64,000 nt of DNA from Dermatophagoides farinae (taxonomy: Eukaryota; Arthropoda; Arachnida; Sarcoptiformes; Pyroglyphidae). The translations under genes and the position numbers were made by a program. This document shows positions 61,923 through 64,000 of this stretch, in pieces (the first letter of the stretch is position 1; every line of letters starts with the position of its first letter). The notes below the pieces were generated by a model that saw only the letters and a program-made list of their open reading frames with translations, had not been told where the DNA came from and ran no database searches. The stretch covers positions 620,001 through 684,000 of the forward strand of contig NC_134685.1 in assembly GCF_024713945.1 (NCBI RefSeq), in the 5' to 3' direction.

Positions 61923-63468
61923 ATGTTGTTTAGAGTGAAAAATTTCATCTATAATGCCATGAAACATATTGGTGATGAATATGGATCCAGCCATTATCGA
62001 CGATTACATAGAATGGACATGATTCTTTGTATTTATTCATTTATACGATTATTAATCATTGGCTTAATGTATATGGATGTGGATAGATTTCCATTATATA
62101 AATATGATTATGCATCATTGTATTGTTGGGAAAATCGTAAAATAGTCAATAAATTCTTTATAATCATTCAAATATTGATTACAATGATTGAATTTGTTGG
62201 TATAAAAACATTTTTCTATACACCATCCAATAGGCTTAGTATTCAGATTCTATATGATTGTATTGTTTATAATACGGATCAATATTATAAAAGTTTTGAT
62301 AAGCCTGAAAATATTGCAACAAAAATGTCTATTCGTTTTGATAATCATTATTGTCAACATATCCATCATCATTGTCATCATCATTGCTGTTCATCTATGG
62401 TGATGAAAAAATTATTTATATCAATCATCATTAAGCATTTGATTTACATTAAAGTTTGGCTAAAATCATGGCTAGAAATGGATCATATAGACAGGGAAAT
62501 GTTTGAAAAAATCAATAAAATGAAACTATTTCCATATGCAACAGCTAAATGCCGTTATAATGTTGTATTGTTTGTAATGATTATCGATTTTTGCACTTTT
62601 ATTGGCCATTTTATTGCAAGTCTATTTTTTGCTTTACCATAAACAAATCATTAATGAATTTCATTTCATTATCAAATAAAATAAAGTATCACTAATCATC
62701 ATTGGTTTCATGGCAACTTTCAAACAAATTTTTCAATATCAAATTGTTCAAAATTCATTAATAATGAAATTATTGATCATAATGGAATGTCCAATAGTCA
62801 TACATAATCTATTACAATTATATCAATATGCAGCATTATTATCATGTACAATAATGGCAACATATCAATTATTTCATTGTGGATTGAATGAATTGAATAG
62901 AAAATTTTATAAAATTATTTTGGATAATAAAAAACGACAAAAACAAAAATCAATCAATCAGAATGAATTACAACAATTACAATTCATTTATAGACAACAT
63001 AATCGTCTATCATATTATGAATTATTGACCAATAAACAAACATGGAGCCATTCATTATATTATTTTACTATCATTAGTTTACCGATTAATATTACATTTA
63101 TATGTGAATTGATTTTCGAAGATTTATCCATACAAATACAATTATTATTCATATCGATTATAATCATCCATATGTTAACTGGTCTATTACCATTTCTGAC
63201 ATTAGCAAATGTTTCAAATGATTTTCATAGAATTAGAAATTATATTCTACCAATGCAACCACTATTAAAATGTCGACAACATTTACGAATGAAAATCAAA
63301 TATGATTGTCTTTATGAACGATTAATGTTTGGCAAAAAAATTGCATATACAATTGGACATCTAGCCGAGATAACATTCACCGGTTTAGTGGAAGCATTTT
63401 TACATTATTTTGTTGCTTTTTTTCTAATAATTGGTTTCTATATGAAAGAACAAAATTATAATTTATGA
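61923..63468 (+). CDS. Multi-pass membrane protein of unknown family (possibly chemoreceptor-like)
   Basis: Two open frames that I join by a short intron: exon 1 61923-62619, intron 62620-62686 (GTCTAT...AAATAAAG), exon 2 62687-63468; phases agree and the product is 492 residues. If unspliced, the first frame ends at 62642. Hydrophobic segments include LCIYSFIRLLIIGLMYM, FFIIIQILITMIEFVGI, VVLFVMIIDFCTFIGHFI, YYFTIISLPINITFICELIF, LLFISIIIIHMLTGLLPFL and FLHYFVAFFLIIGFYM. A His/Cys cluster (HYCQHIHHHCHHHCC) lies between the second and third. No TYxxxxxQ ending, so gustatory-receptor membership is doubtful. The donor is weak, and the acceptor lacks a pyrimidine tract. Probably lies inside an intron of the opposite-strand GPCR. 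Confidence 0.6.
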
Positions 63469-63503
63469 ATGAATGAATGAATGAATGGTGAAAATTGAAT
63501 TAA

Positions 63504-63509
63504 AATAAA
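63504..63509 (+). promoter_or_regulatory. Possible poly(A) signal of the 61.9 kb gene
   Basis: AATAAA 35 bases after the TGA stop of the membrane-protein gene, a normal spacing, followed by a T-rich run. Confidence 0.4.
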
Positions 63510-64000
63510 ACTTTTTTTTTGTTTCACTTTTCAATTACAATTCAATTATTTTTTCATTGGTCAATAGTATATGATAGATATATGACCAAAAAGAAAAACC
63601 GGTGCCGGAACAACTTTCATTGTGTATATATGTGTACAGTGTACAATGTACACCCACACACATATCTTTGTTGTTGCTGTTATTGTTTGACAGCTATACA
63701 AGCATGAAGAATATCAATATCACACACTGACATATGTGTGTGTGTGTGTGTTAATGGCTCCAATAGAGAATAATAAAATATTCTCTCTTTTGCAGTGAAA
63801 CTAACCATTTATTTAAATTAGTTTTTCTTTATATTTTCAAAATAAAAACGACAAGAGAACGAGAAAAAAAAAGAAAAAAAAATCACAAATAAAATAGCAT
63901 ATATTCTACAACCAAAGGCCATTATATATGTTTAACAAAACAAGACAAGAATTTCGCTATTTCTGTAAACTGTAGATTCTTCTTGGATCGTTTATTCAGT
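63510..64000. other. Terminal stretch, no gene seen
   Basis: Contains a GTGTGT run and A-rich sequence. A TM1-TM3 exon of the minus-strand GPCR was looked for and not seen. Confidence 0.4.

Noticed and set aside
1-64000. CRISPR arrays, bacterial operons, tRNA or rRNA genes, transposase genes
   Set aside because: Repeats present are microsatellites and two short duplications; no spacer-repeat pattern, no cloverleaf-like A/B boxes noticed, and no transposase or reverse transcriptase motifs in the translations.

Overview
This window looks like nuclear DNA of an arthropod, most likely an astigmatid (dust-mite-like) mite. The evidence is strong A/T bias, many (GAT)n, (CA)n, (TTG)n and homopolymer runs, short introns inside genes, an arthropod-type tyrosine decarboxylase, arthropod-style gustatory-receptor-like proteins, and a troponin C of the kind known as a mite muscle protein and allergen family. 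The organism call is inference; the gene families are read directly from translations. Exons were joined by hand from GT..AG sites and reading phase.

Layout. (1) 1-598, plus strand: last three exons of troponin C, with its start outside the window. (2) 1252-28077, minus strand, convergent with troponin C: a complete perlecan (HSPG2/trol/unc-52) gene. I could join 30 coding exons with consistent phases, giving about 4,550 codons: signal-peptide exon, charge-segregated low-complexity region, LDLa array, Ig, three laminin IV-A/laminin-EGF blocks, an Ig array with an LDLa inside it, and three LamG domains separated by EGF pairs. Its first intron (about 7.8 kb) holds only simple repeats and one short tandem duplication. 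(3) 33.1-34.9 kb, minus: a TruA/PUSL1-type tRNA pseudouridine synthase. (4) 35.4-38 kb, minus: tyrosine decarboxylase, the first step of tyramine/octopamine synthesis. (5) 40.9-46.0 kb, minus: a neprilysin-like M13 zinc endopeptidase carrying one apparent single-base frameshift. (6) 48.8-53.9 kb, plus: a tandem array of four gustatory-receptor-like genes, two intact and two broken. (7) 56.2-58.8 kb, minus: the TM4-TM7 part of a rhodopsin-class GPCR. (8) 61.9-63.5 kb, plus: a multi-pass membrane protein of unknown family, probably nested in the GPCR's 5' intron.

The genes do not form a pathway. Several would act in neuromuscular or sensory biology (troponin C, perlecan at basement membranes, tyrosine decarboxylase, a neuropeptide-degrading-type peptidase, a probable peptide GPCR, chemoreceptors), but that is only a thematic remark.

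The most unusual observation is in perlecan. The start of the intron after exon 26 stays open, in frame, for 33 codons. It encodes a textbook transmembrane helix plus a short basic tail and a stop, in sequence clearly richer in G/C than nearby introns. If transcripts retain it, they would make a membrane-anchored perlecan lacking the LamG (endorepellin) end. Other points worth checking are near-identical 3' ends in the two intact receptors (gene conversion), the peptidase frameshift, and a perlecan N-terminus with no visible Ser-Gly glycosaminoglycan site.
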